Origin: Pseudomonadota bacterium
Lineage (GTDB): Bacteria; Myxococcota_A; Polyangia; Polyangiales; Polyangiaceae
Length of the DNA stretch: 26,232 nt
Assembly (NCBI GenBank): GCA_023418705.1
Contig: JAEZYZ010000075.1
Span: 1-26,232 of the forward strand
Direction: 5' to 3'
Under the pieces are notes generated by a model, which saw only the letters and a program-made list of their open reading frames with translations, made no database searches and was not told the origin of the DNA. Below are positions 16,296 through 23,727 of this stretch, piece by piece; the stretch's first letter is position 1; every line of letters begins with the position of its first letter. A program made the position numbers and the translations under genes.

Positions 16296-17485
16296 GATCG
16301 CGGGTCTTATTGGCGTTGCCCGCGTTGATCACGAGCGCCTGCATCATCCTCGAGGATTTACCAGAACCGGTGGACCCGGTGCTCGGCACAGGGGGAACAG
16401 GTGGGGGCCTGCCCTCTGGAGGAGGTGCCGGAGTTTCTGCCGGCGGCACCGGCGGCACCGGCGGCACCGGCGGCACCGGCGGCGCTATCGGGGGCAGCGG
16501 AGGCAGCGGCAGCGGCGGCGCTGGCGGCAGCGCTGGTTCCACGGGCGGGACCTCCGGCGGTTCAGGCGGCACGGACGCAGCGGGCGGGAACGCGGGAGCC
16601 TCCGGGACGGGCGGCACGAGCGGGGCCGGCGGCGACGCAGGAGCCTCCGGCATGGGGGGCGATGGTGGAATGGGTGGCGATGGTGGCACGGACGCGACCG
16701 GGGGTGCGGGCGGCGGGACCGGAGGTGCGGGCGGCGCCGGTGGCACTTCGGCGGGAGGTGCCTCGGGCAGCGGCGGATCCGGTGGCAGCCCCGTCGGCAC
16801 GGGGACGCTGACTGGGACGCAGACCGCTATCGTTCAGTCTGGGGGACGGTCCTATGTGGTCTCGAACAACTACTTCGGTGCCGGTGGTTCGCAGACGATC
16901 TCCTACGACGGGGCCTCGTTCACGATCACGCAGCAGACGGGAAGCGCTCCTGGGAGCAGTTCCCCGGTCTCGCATCCGCAGGTGTATATCGGTTCCGCAT
17001 TCAACGTCGCCTCCGAGGACAGCGGGCTTCCCGAGCAGGTAAGCTCGATCTCATCCATCGACGCGAGTATGTCCTACTCCTCAGCGGGCGTTTCGGAAGG
17101 ACTCTACAACGCCCTGTTCGAGCTGCGTTTTAGCACGAGCGCGGCGGGGGACAGCGGAGCGGCCTCGGCCGGGTATCTGCAGGTCTGGCTCCACGATCCG
17201 GCCAGCGTACAGCCCTATGGGACCATGCAAGGGAGCGTCACGCTCGTGGGCGTATCTTATGAAGTTTGGCGCGGAACCCACGAGACCTCGCGTCCAATCA
17301 TCACCTACGTCAGGAGCACGAACGCTACCTCTGCTACTCTCGAGCTGAGTGACTTCGTCTATGATGCCAGGCAGCGTGGGGCGATCAACTCCACTTGGTA
17401 CTTGACCTCGGTGAGTGGCGGCTTCGAGATCTGGAACGGCGGCGAGGGGCTCAGCCTGACGAGCTTCTCGGCGCAGGTGCAATAG
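16292..17485 (+). CDS. Lipoprotein with Gly-rich linker and GH12-like (glucanase-fold) domain lacking the nucleophile
   Basis: Starting at GTG 16292, which overlaps the previous stop, the protein is 397 residues with a lipoprotein signal peptide ending ITSAC. Residues about 32-168 are a Gly/Ala/Ser/Thr low-complexity linker. The C-terminal domain (about 172-397) reads like glycoside hydrolase family 12: NNYFGAGGSQTISYDG, VYIGSAF, LPEQVSSI, VWLHDPASVQPYG, VSYEVWRG, and STWYLTSVSGGFEIWNGGEGL near the end. By eye against GH12 the acid/base Glu corresponds to Glu379 (GFEIW), but the nucleophile Glu of the EIMIW strand corresponds to Tyr295. It may bind glycans rather than cleave them. It probably sits on the outer membrane or cell surface. 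Confidence 0.8.
   Translation: MRSRVLLALPALITSACIILEDLPEPVDPVLGTGGTGGGLPSGGGAGVSAGGTGGTGGTGGTGGAIGGSGGSGSGGAGGSAGSTGGTSGGSGGTDAAGGNAGASGTGGTSGAGGDAGASGMGGDGGMGGDGGTDATGGAGGGTGGAGGAGGTSAGGASGSGGSGGSPVGTGTLTGTQTAIVQSGGRSYVVSNNYFGAGGSQTISYDGASFTITQQTGSAPGSSSPVSHPQVYIGSAFNVASEDSGLPEQVSSISSIDASMSYSSAGVSEGLYNALFELRFSTSAAGDSGAASAGYLQVWLHDPASVQPYGTMQGSVTLVGVSYEVWRGTHETSRPIITYVRSTNATSATLELSDFVYDARQRGAINSTWYLTSVSGGFEIWNGGEGLSLTSFSAQVQ
16441..16476 (+). repeat. Nine-base tandem repeat in the Gly-rich linker
   Basis: Four perfect copies of CGGCGGCAC, followed by a degenerate fifth, encode repeated GGT/TGG residues. Replication slippage here would lengthen or shorten the linker in steps of three residues without changing the frame. 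Confidence 0.8.
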
Positions 17486-17511
17486 TCCCGTTCGAGCTGT
17501 GGCGTTCGGGA
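17486..17511. terminator. Weak bidirectional hairpin between convergent genes
   Basis: TCCCG at 17486-17490 pairs with CGGGA at 17507-17511, extended by CG/CG pairs after a two-base mismatch. It begins directly after the lipoprotein stop and lies in the 60-base gap before the 3' end of the convergent kinase gene. No U tract. Confidence 0.25.
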
Positions 17512-17545
17512 TGAGAATCGTCCGCGGGCGATGCCGTCTTACGCC

Positions 17546-19153
17546 TTACCGGCGACCGTCCAGGATATCGAACGTCGGCGCGGGTTTTGGGGTGGGCGCC
17601 GGGGCGGGCGTCGTCACGCTGGTCTTGGCCGGAGCGGCCTCTTCTTTCGGTTCCGAGCGCTTTTCCTTGGTGACGCGGCGAATCGGCGCTCTCGGCTGCG
17701 CGACGCGCGGCTTGGGCGCGGCGTTCGTCGCCCCCGAGGGAGCATCCTTTTCTGCTGGCGGGGACTCCACCTTCGAAGGAGGGGGCGCAGGGGCCTCCGG
17801 TGCTGCCGTGACAGGCGGCGCTGCCGTGATGGGTGGCGCTGCCGTGATGGGTGGCGCCGCGGGAGCAGCCTCGAGAGGGGGCGCGGCGCTCGCGGAAGCC
17901 GCCGCGTCAGGATCTCCGGTCGGCGCGGCACCCCAGGGCCTCACGGCATAAATCACACCACCCGCCACGATGGCCAGCAGGGGTACGGCAATGAGCAATG
18001 CACGCCGGGAGCCCGCGGACCGAGGTGTGACCGATGGTTGGGTGTGACCCCATGCGCCGCGCGTGCCCGCCGGTCCGCTGGACCCGCTCGGTGCGGCGGC
18101 GGTTCCGGTGGCGACCTGGCCGGTCACGCCATTCGGCGCGGTAACAGCGGGCGTGGCGCCGCTCGGCAATGGCGAGCTGGCGACAGGCGGGCCGAGGGAG
18201 GACGGTGCGGCCGCTGTCGCTACCATCACCGAGAAGGGCAATCCTTGCGCCTGCGACACGCGCACCACGCGGTCCACCGACACGCGCGATGACGGAAGCC
18301 CGAAGGACGATAACGCCAAGGCGAGCTCCCCGACGTGCTGAAACCGCTGCGCTGGGTCCTTCTGCAGGCAGTGGAGGATGATGTTTTCGAGCGCCTGCGG
18401 CACGTCTGCACGCGACGCCGTTGCTCGAGCCGGCGCATCGCTGACGACGCTGGCGATCAGCCCCGAGATAGAATCGGCGATGAAGGGCGTCGTGCCGGTG
18501 AGCAATTCATGCAAAATCACGCCGAGCGACCAGATGTCGCTGCGCGCGTCGACATGTTTGGCGCTCCGGAGCTGCTCTGGCGACATATAGAGCGGTGATC
18601 CCATCACGGTCGAGGTTGCCGTGAGGCTGGCGTCGCCCATGCCAGAGTTGAGCGCCTTGGAGATCCCGAAATCGAGCACCTTGACCAGCGGCGTGCCATC
18701 CATGCGCTGGGTCAAGAACAAGTTCGCAGGTTTCAGGTCGCGGTGCACGATGCTCAACGCGTGGGCTTCTGCGATGGCCTCGCACGCTTGAAGCACGTAG
18801 TCGACGGCCTCCGCGACCGGCAGCGGATGCCGCTTCTCGATCTCCTCGGCGAGATCCCTCCCCCGCAGAAACTCCATCACCATGAACGGCGAGCCGCTCT
18901 CCAGCGTGCCCACGTCGATGACCCGCGCGACATGCTCGCTCTGGATCTGCACCGCCGCCCGCGCTTCTCGCAGGAAGCGCTCCACCGCTTGTGCGTTCTG
19001 ACAAGCCTCCGGCAGAAGAAACTTCAAGGCGATTTGCTGCCCGAGCTGCAGGTGCCGCGCCGAGACGACCACGCCCATGCCGCCGGCTCCCAGCACGCGC
19101 TCGACCTGATACTTTCCGGCCAGGACGCTGCCGACTTCTACGGGAGCCTGCAT
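17546..19153 (-). CDS. Membrane-anchored Ser/Thr protein kinase
   Basis: The 535-residue protein is a Hanks-type kinase of the bacterial PknB class. Kinase domain residues 15-280: Gly loop GAGGMG (22-27), Lys44 in IALK, catalytic loop VHRDLKPANLF with Asp139, DFG at 161-163, GSPLYMSPEQ near 185-194, and DIWSLGVILHELLTG near 206-220. A Pro/Ala/Gly-rich stretch leads to one membrane span (about 385-404, ALLIAVPLLAIVAGGVIYAV), followed by a Pro/Ala/Glu/Lys-rich outer segment with no recognisable sensor domain. The ATG at 19153 is chosen because GGAGGG lies just upstream and the kinase fold starts soon after; a longer frame to 19369 is not supported. It is convergent with the GH12-like gene. Confidence 0.95.
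   Translation of the reverse strand: MQAPVEVGSVLAGKYQVERVLGAGGMGVVVSARHLQLGQQIALKFLLPEACQNAQAVERFLREARAAVQIQSEHVARVIDVGTLESGSPFMVMEFLRGRDLAEEIEKRHPLPVAEAVDYVLQACEAIAEAHALSIVHRDLKPANLFLTQRMDGTPLVKVLDFGISKALNSGMGDASLTATSTVMGSPLYMSPEQLRSAKHVDARSDIWSLGVILHELLTGTTPFIADSISGLIASVVSDAPARATASRADVPQALENIILHCLQKDPAQRFQHVGELALALSSFGLPSSRVSVDRVVRVSQAQGLPFSVMVATAAAPSSLGPPVASSPLPSGATPAVTAPNGVTGQVATGTAAAPSGSSGPAGTRGAWGHTQPSVTPRSAGSRRALLIAVPLLAIVAGGVIYAVRPWGAAPTGDPDAAASASAAPPLEAAPAAPPITAAPPITAAPPVTAAPEAPAPPPSKVESPPAEKDAPSGATNAAPKPRVAQPRAPIRRVTKEKRSEPKEEAAPAKTSVTTPAPAPTPKPAPTFDILDGRR
17802..17855 (-). repeat. Three 18-base tandem repeats in the kinase gene tail
   Basis: Three consecutive copies (17802-17819, 17820-17837, 17838-17855), the last two identical, encode PPITAA/PPVTAA repeats in the extracytoplasmic tail of the kinase. 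The unit is in frame, so copy-number change would alter length only. Confidence 0.8.
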
Positions 19154-19507
19154 GTTGCCCTCCGAGTTTTCCCTTGATCTGGGGAGGACGGCAACTGCCT
19201 TTCCGCCGGCCCAGCGGCAAATCCGACGCACACTCGGAATTCGACGCGCCACGACGCGAATGACGTGCGAGCTCGGTGTGCGAGCTGGTGGGCAGGACTG
19301 CTCTTTTGCAGCGGGAAGACCGCGAGCGAGCCAGCACCCTCTGGCGGCTCTCGTCGAGCGAGTGGTCACGCGCGATGGAGTGTCCGCCGGCTCGGTGCTC
19401 CCCCGCCGACTGCTGCGGCCGCTTCAGGAGCTCGTAGGAGTCGGGGTGAAACGTCGTGCTTCTTGGCGGGGCCTCCGCCCCGGACGCCCGGCATTCGACG
19501 TCATGTT
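19154..19507. other. Region upstream of the kinase with no intact gene
   Basis: Several frames are open here on both strands, but they are Arg/Ser/Ala-rich and carry no recognisable motif. The kinase promoter should lie here. The stretch adjoins the decayed minus-strand remnant and vapBC, so it may itself be eroded coding DNA. Confidence 0.35.
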
Positions 19508-19893
19508 TCAAGGCGAGCTCGCACCCATGTTCTCGTCAGGGACGAGCTCGATACGCTCAACCACGAGCCGCTGGCTGTTCGAGTTCGGTGTCTCCCAGCA
19601 CTCGAACGTCAGCGCTCCGCCACGCGGGATCTCGCGCTGCGGAGAGACCTCGACGGTGTGAAAGCCGGTAGAGAACGGGAGCTCCGTGTAGCCACCATGC
19701 TCTGGCACGAACGTCGCCAACCACGACCCCGCCCATCGCTGGCTACGCCACTGCCTCGCAGAAGCCGCAAAGTCTCTGTGATTCCTTCATCAGGGGTCAC
19801 GGCTATGTCGAATGGGTGTGGAGTTGCAGGTGAGGCGAGCTCGCGCAGGCTGAGGCACCGCCGCTGGCGTGACGGTGCATTGACGTTTGGCAC
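19508..19893 (-). pseudogene. Possible remnant of an unidentified gene
   Basis: From ATG 19893 one frame reads plausibly as protein as far as HPFDIAVTPDEGITETLRLL (about 19760). After that a different frame becomes protein-like: WAGSWLATFVPEHGGYTELP, then TGFHTVEVSPQREIPRGGA and RLVVERIELVPDENM, ending at 19508. Two stop codons precede the second part in its own frame, so a frameshift around 19750-19790 would be needed to join them. I recognise no family. It diverges from the broken vapB gene, and both may belong to one decaying segment. Confidence 0.3.
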
Positions 19894-19920
19894 ATGTCGG
19901 CAGATGTTACGGACATGTCG
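19892..19920 (+). promoter_or_regulatory. Candidate VapB operator: two ACATGTCG repeats
   Basis: ACATGTCG occurs at 19892-19899 and again at 19913-19920, exactly 21 bases (two helical turns) apart, each built on the palindrome ACATGT. The second copy overlaps the vapB start codon. VapB-type antitoxins usually bind paired palindromic sites at this position, so this looks like the old autoregulatory operator. TTGACG at 19880-19885 may be the -35 element. Confidence 0.4.
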
Positions 19921-20170
19921 ACCTCGCCAGCTCCGCGGCGCAGAGCCGCGCTTTTCCGAAACGGTCGCAACCAGGCGGTGCGCATCCCACGCGAGTTGAG
20001 CTGAATGGGACCGAGGTGCTGGTCATCAAGGACGGGGAGCGTTTGATCTTGGAGCCGATCAGGCCACGCGGACGGCTGCTAGCGGTTCTCGCCGAAATGG
20101 AGCCGCTCGCAGAGGAATTCCCGGACCTGGATGAAGGCTTGGGGCCACCAGAGGACTCGGCGCTGTCGTC
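19915..20170 (+). pseudogene. vapB: Frameshifted VapB-family antitoxin gene
   Basis: From ATG 19915 the frame encodes a typical VapB/MazE-like DNA-binding N-terminus (RAALFRNGRNQAVRIPREL) but meets TGA at 20002-20004 after 29 codons. In the frame one base over, it resumes exactly as expected for VapB: ELNGTEVLVIKDGERLILEP, then RGRLLAVLAEMEPLAEEFPDLDEG. One missing base around 19996 (GAGTTGAG where GAGTTCGAG is expected) explains the break. The second frame has no stop before vapC. Unless translation shifts, no full-length antitoxin is made. Confidence 0.75.
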
Positions 20171-20400
20171 GTGGCACTCGACTACCTTCTCGACACCAAC
20201 GTACTGTTGCCTCTCATGCGCGAGCCAAGTGGTGCGACGGCGGAGCACCTCGCACGCGTTGGCGACGACGCCGTATGCACGAGTGTGGTCGTCGCGAGCG
20301 AGCTCCGCTTTGGAGCCATGCGGCGTGGTTCGCCGCGTTTGATAGCGGCGGTCGATCGGATTCTCAGGGCCATCCCGATCCTTCCGCTGTCCAGCGCGAG
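20171..20400 (+). pseudogene. vapC: Truncated VapC-family PIN-domain toxin gene
   Basis: GTG at 20171 starts MALDYLLDTNVLLPLMREPS, followed by VCTSVVVASELRFGAMRRGS and ILPLS, the first half of a VapC ribonuclease. The PIN-domain acidic residues Asp8 and Glu44 are present. After about residue 75 the family-like sequence stops, and the second acidic pair (the NDxxIAAHA region) is absent in all frames, although the ORF stays open to 20581. The toxin is therefore inactive by loss of half its active site. The segment runs into the 3' end of the convergent minus-strand gene at 20415. Confidence 0.75.
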
Positions 20401-20414
20401 CGGGACGACTTACA

Positions 20415-20810
20415 TCAATAGAATCCGCGTCCGGCATCGGGGATGTGGGCACGGATCTCTAGGTCTGGAGCGGGCGCGGGGCGGTGAGGGAGTGGCTTTG
20501 GCTCGGCAAAGGCCGCGCGGCCTAGCCTCTTCACGTCGGCAATCAGGGCATCGAGCACGTCGAGGGAGAAGTGTTCCATGACGAACACGTGGGAGTAGGG
20601 GACGTGGTGGCTGCCCTCCGGGATGCGCTCGGAGGAGAGCGAGTACTTGCGCGTGAGGTCGTCGACGAGGCCGCGGAAGCGGATCGTCAGCGACTGGGGA
20701 GAGCGAGCGACCCTCATATCGAAACCTGTAGAGCGGAAGTGCTCACCCAAGGCCTGGAGACGCGCGTGAGCCGCGGCAGCACGATCCTGAATGGCGATGG
20801 CCTTCTTCAC
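20415..20810 (-). CDS. Small hypothetical protein
   Basis: Starting from GTG 20810 this 131-residue soluble protein begins with VKKAIAIQDRAAAAHARLQA and continues with a beta-rich centre (DMRVARSPQSLTIRFRGLVD, SHHVPYSHVFVMEHFS) and an Ala/Pro-rich end. I do not recognise the family. Codon use and residue order are protein-like only from this start; the longer open frame upstream is antisense-like and Arg/Ala-rich. No clear ribosome binding site is visible. It follows the Cys-rich lipoprotein gene on the same strand after 85 bases and ends beside the truncated vapC. Confidence 0.6.
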   Translation of the reverse strand: MKKAIAIQDRAAAAHARLQALGEHFRSTGFDMRVARSPQSLTIRFRGLVDDLTRKYSLSSERIPEGSHHVPYSHVFVMEHFSLDVLDALIADVKRLGRAAFAEPKPLPHRPAPAPDLEIRAHIPDAGRGFY

Positions 20811-20895
20811 GTTGAGGGCACGGCCGGTGCGCGCCAGATAGGACCAAATGAGCACGGAGGAGAGGCCGTTTCGCGAGCCCGAAAAGGCTCTGATG

Positions 20896-21462
20896 TCACG
20901 GCGAACCCATGCAGCCCAGTTCCACGTAGTGATCCCAGGCCGCCCGGCAAGCCTCGACGTCCGTTCCACACACCGCGCCTTGCTCGAGGAGGCAGGTGTA
21001 GAAGGCGTCCTTGGCCGGAAGACAGAGGCTCCCGAAGGACTGCGCGCAGTGGTTTCGGCAGTCTGCCAGCGGAACGCCAAGGCACCCCGCCTCGTTCGCC
21101 CGGGCGCACCAGCTCGCGCAGCTACAGGAGCCCAGGATGCAGTCAGCGCCCCCGCCCGCTCCGCCCGCCGCGCCTGCGGCGCCCGCGGTCCCGCCCTGCG
21201 ACGTCGCGCCGCCCGAGCCCGCTGCCGTCTGCCCTCCACTCGCGCTGCTGCCCGCCTCCCCGGCGCTCCCGGCGCCGTTGGTGCTCCCCGCTGCAGCGCC
21301 GTTGGTGCTCCCCGCTGCGGCGCCCGCTCCAGCGCCGCCCCCCGCGCCCGTCGCCTCGGGCCCCAGCTCACCGGAGGCCCCCCCGCCGCACGCCGTCAGC
21401 CACACCAGCCACAGCCCTACTCCCGCCAGCCTTCGCGCTCTCACGTCGCCCCGACGAAGCAC
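20896..21462 (-). CDS. Lipoprotein with Gly/Ala linker and 12-Cys C-terminal domain
   Basis: From GTG 21462, preceded by GAGGG, the 188-residue protein has a lipoprotein signal peptide ending WLTAC. About 75 residues of Gly/Ala/Ser/Thr low complexity follow, with a short duplicated AAAGSTNG unit. The C-terminal 80 residues contain twelve Cys (for example CILGSCSCASWC and LADCRNHC), consistent with a disulfide-stabilised domain outside the cytoplasm. This Cys-rich ending recurs in myxobacterial lipoproteins with no known function. Other starts, including GTG 21444 and ATG 21606, are possible. Confidence 0.7.
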   Translation of the reverse strand: MLRRGDVRARRLAGVGLWLVWLTACGGGASGELGPEATGAGGGAGAGAAAGSTNGAAAGSTNGAGSAGEAGSSASGGQTAAGSGGATSQGGTAGAAGAAGGAGGGADCILGSCSCASWCARANEAGCLGVPLADCRNHCAQSFGSLCLPAKDAFYTCLLEQGAVCGTDVEACRAAWDHYVELGCMGSP

Positions 21463-21669
21463 GATCCATGCCCTCGTGCTCCCGCGCCGCTCCTTGGAGA
21501 TTTCGCGCCAATGGGGCTCCGCCTCCTTTGCGCCAGGCTGTGCCACCCCGGTTGTCTCTGACACAGGTCCAGCGCTCGAGAGCGATCGCCCGGAGTGCTC
21601 GTTCATGTGGCGCCCGCTGGAGGCGGAGCCTGTTCGTCACGGCGACGGCCGCGGTTTGCGAGGCGCCCG

Positions 21670-22428
21670 TCAGGACGGGGCGCCGGTGGCGAGCTGGCGC
21701 TCGGGCTCCCGGGGATCCCGGCGCCACACCTGGAACATTCCCTGCGAGGCTGGCTCGGGGAGGATGTCGTCCTCGCCGCGGGCGATGGAGGACAGGATGT
21801 CGCGCGCGACGGTCAGTGGGGCGGTCTTCGGCATGTCCATCGCGCGGACCATGTCGGTGTCCATTGCGCCGGCCAGGACGGCGTGGACGGCGATGCCCTT
21901 GGGTCGGAGCTCGGCGCGGAGCGCCTGCGTCAGCGAATACGCAGCAGCCTTGGATGCGGCGTAGCCGCCGATGGCGGGCATGGAGCAGAGCGACACGATC
22001 GAGAGCACGTTCACCACGGCCGCCCCGAGCCCGTCCCGAGCTGCGCGCTGGCCTGCACGCTCGAGCGCTGGCAGGAAGGCCTTGGTCATCCGTAGGGTGC
22101 CGAAGCAGTTGACCGCGAAGTCTCGCTCCAGGTCCTCGTCTCGGCTCTGGACCACGCTGTACGACGCGAGCACGCCCGCGTTGTTGAAGAGGACCGAGAC
22201 GTCGCTCGCCTGCTCGGCCGCGGCGGCGACCGACCGAGGATCGGTGATGTCCAGCGCGAGCGGGACGACGCGGTCCGGGGCCAGGGCCAACACCTCGGCG
22301 AGGCGATCGGGGTCTCGCGCGCCGGCGTAGATGCGCCGCGCGCCAGCCTCCAGTGCGGCTTCGACCAGCGCACGACCCAGTCCTCGATTCGATCCACTCA
22401 CCAACACGACTTGATCTCGAATGTTCAT
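21670..22428 (-). CDS. Short-chain dehydrogenase/reductase
   Basis: The 252-residue cytoplasmic enzyme is a classical SDR acting on an unidentified alcohol/ketone with NAD(P). The cofactor loop is GSNRGLG (12-18), NNAG is at 82-85, and the catalytic residues are Ser143, Tyr156 and Lys160 in YAASK. Arg and Ser in the cofactor loop would favour NADP, by family knowledge. The ATG at 22428 is supported by AGAGGAG six bases upstream. It is divergent from a LysR-family gene with a perfect inverted repeat between them, so it is probably the regulator's target. Confidence 0.95.
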   Translation of the reverse strand: MNIRDQVVLVSGSNRGLGRALVEAALEAGARRIYAGARDPDRLAEVLALAPDRVVPLALDITDPRSVAAAAEQASDVSVLFNNAGVLASYSVVQSRDEDLERDFAVNCFGTLRMTKAFLPALERAGQRAARDGLGAAVVNVLSIVSLCSMPAIGGYAASKAAAYSLTQALRAELRPKGIAVHAVLAGAMDTDMVRAMDMPKTAPLTVARDILSSIARGEDDILPEPASQGMFQVWRRDPREPERQLATGAPS

Positions 22429-22488
22429 CTTTTCTCCTCTCGGATGACCAGACTGTGGCGCGTGACGCGGCGGATCAGTACCCGCGAC

Positions 22489-22511
22489 CGGCGCAAGGGA
22501 TTGTTGCGCCG
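22489..22511. promoter_or_regulatory. Perfect 23-bp inverted repeat, probable LysR operator
   Basis: CGGCGCAA (22489-22496) and TTGCGCCG (22504-22511) are exact reverse complements separated by seven bases. The site lies in the 112-base gap between the divergent SDR and LysR genes, closer to the LysR start. Size and placement match the recognition site of LysR-type regulators, which usually control the divergent neighbour and themselves. Confidence 0.65.
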
Positions 22512-22540
22512 TCGTCAAGAATCGCCGTAGCTTGAAGGGC

Positions 22541-23452
22541 GTGGACCTGCTGACCCAGATGGCGACCTTCGTGCGCGTGGTCGAGGGCAAGAGCTTGAGC
22601 GCGGCCGCTCGCGCTCAGCGGCTCTCGCTCGCGGCGGTCAGCCGCCAGCTGCAAGCGCTCGAGTCGGAGCTCGGCACAATCCTCGTGGTGCGCTCGACGC
22701 GTCGCTTGCACCTCACCGAGGCCGGTCACCAGTGGTACGCGCACTGCCTCCGCGTGCTGCGCGATGTCGAGGACGCGCGTTCCGCGATGCGGGGCGCCGA
22801 CGTGCCGCGGGGTACGCTCGTGGTGAGCGCTTCGCTGACGTTCGGCTCGGTCGTCGTGCTGCCCATGCTCCCGGTTTTGGCCGAGCGCCACCCGGAGCTC
22901 GTCATCGAGCTCCGCCTCGAGGATCACCTCGTGGACCTCGTGGCCGAAGGCGTCGACGTGGCGCTGCGGGCCGGCTCGTTGCCGCCCGACAGCACCGCCT
23001 TCCTCGCGCCAAAGATCGCCTCGATGCGCCGCGTCTTGGTCGCGGCGCCTCGCTGGCTCCGCAAGCACGGGACGCCGCGCCAACCTCGAGACCTCGCGCG
23101 GGCGCGCGGTCTCATGCAGGTCACGCCCGCGGGTCGCTCGATCCCGTGGGTGCTCGTCCGCGGCGACGAGCGGATCACGGCTGAGGCTCCCGCTCGCTTG
23201 CGGACGAGCGCCCCGGTGGCCCTGCGGGATCTCGCCGTCGCGGGAGCCGGCATCGCGTATCTCCCCGATTGGTTGGTCTCCGAGGATCTCGCGCAAGGGC
23301 GACTCCGGCGGGTGCTTCCGGGGTGGTCTTCGGAGCCCCTCTCGGCCTGGGCCGTGCACCGCAGGGAGCTGCGCGGCGCCGCGAAGCTGCGTGTCTTCCT
23401 CGACGCGCTTCGGAGCTCGATCCCCTCGGTCGCCGACGCCTCGCAGGCATAG
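22541..23452 (+). CDS. LysR-family transcriptional regulator
   Basis: The 303-residue protein has an N-terminal winged helix-turn-helix (MATFVRVVEGKSLSAAARAQ, then LSLAAVSRQLQALESELG and LHLTEAGHQWYA), and a C-terminal effector domain (about 85-295) of the periplasmic-binding type (GTLVVSASLTFGSVVVLPML, GVDVALRAG, AGAGIAYLPDWLVSEDLAQG). The effector cannot be predicted. The GTG at 22541 gives a normal N-terminus (VDLLTQMATF); a TTG three codons upstream (22532) and ATG 22568-region starts are alternatives. It diverges from the SDR gene and probably regulates it through the 23-bp inverted repeat. Confidence 0.93.
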   Translation: MDLLTQMATFVRVVEGKSLSAAARAQRLSLAAVSRQLQALESELGTILVVRSTRRLHLTEAGHQWYAHCLRVLRDVEDARSAMRGADVPRGTLVVSASLTFGSVVVLPMLPVLAERHPELVIELRLEDHLVDLVAEGVDVALRAGSLPPDSTAFLAPKIASMRRVLVAAPRWLRKHGTPRQPRDLARARGLMQVTPAGRSIPWVLVRGDERITAEAPARLRTSAPVALRDLAVAGAGIAYLPDWLVSEDLAQGRLRRVLPGWSSEPLSAWAVHRRELRGAAKLRVFLDALRSSIPSVADASQA

Positions 23453-23574
23453 GTTGCGGGCGAGCCTCGTTGCTCGGCGGCTGACCTTCCAGCCATCGCC
23501 AGCTCCGCGGCGGATCGGCCCCGAGCTGGCGGCGGCTTTGCCCCCGAGCGATCCGCGTGGGTTACATTGATGCC

Positions 23575-23724
23575 ATGGTGCGTTCCGATGTCGCGACTTG
23601 GCGTGACCGCTGGGCCGTCGTCGAGGCGGAACAACGCCGCCAGCGGCGGCGCGGGTGCGCGGCGCAATCGTGGGAGGTGTGGCTGCGGCGATCCATGGTC
23701 TCCCGCGGTGACGAAAGATGTTGA
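23575..23724 (+). CDS. Small ORF, possibly the remnant of a larger gene
   Basis: ATG at 23575 opens a 49-codon frame, MVRSDVATWRDRWAVVEAEQ followed by an Arg-rich tail and TGA. The first twenty residues look like the start of a real protein, with a TACATT -10-like element just upstream, whereas the rest looks random. This suggests a gene cut short by frameshift or deletion. It lies tail-to-tail with the ferritin-like gene, three bases away. No function can be given. Confidence 0.3.
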   Translation: MVRSDVATWRDRWAVVEAEQRRQRRRGCAAQSWEVWLRRSMVSRGDERC

Positions 23725-23727
23725 GGG

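Noticed and set aside
16390..16800. Repetitive GGC/ACC stretch as a possible repeat element or CRISPR
   Set aside because: It keeps one open reading frame as the Gly-rich linker of a lipoprotein, with no spacer-repeat alternation.
21011..21964. Pro/Ala-rich plus-strand frame
   Set aside because: It is antisense to the Gly/Ala lipoprotein linker and to the SDR gene; the Pro/Ala content is the complement of Gly/Ala codons.
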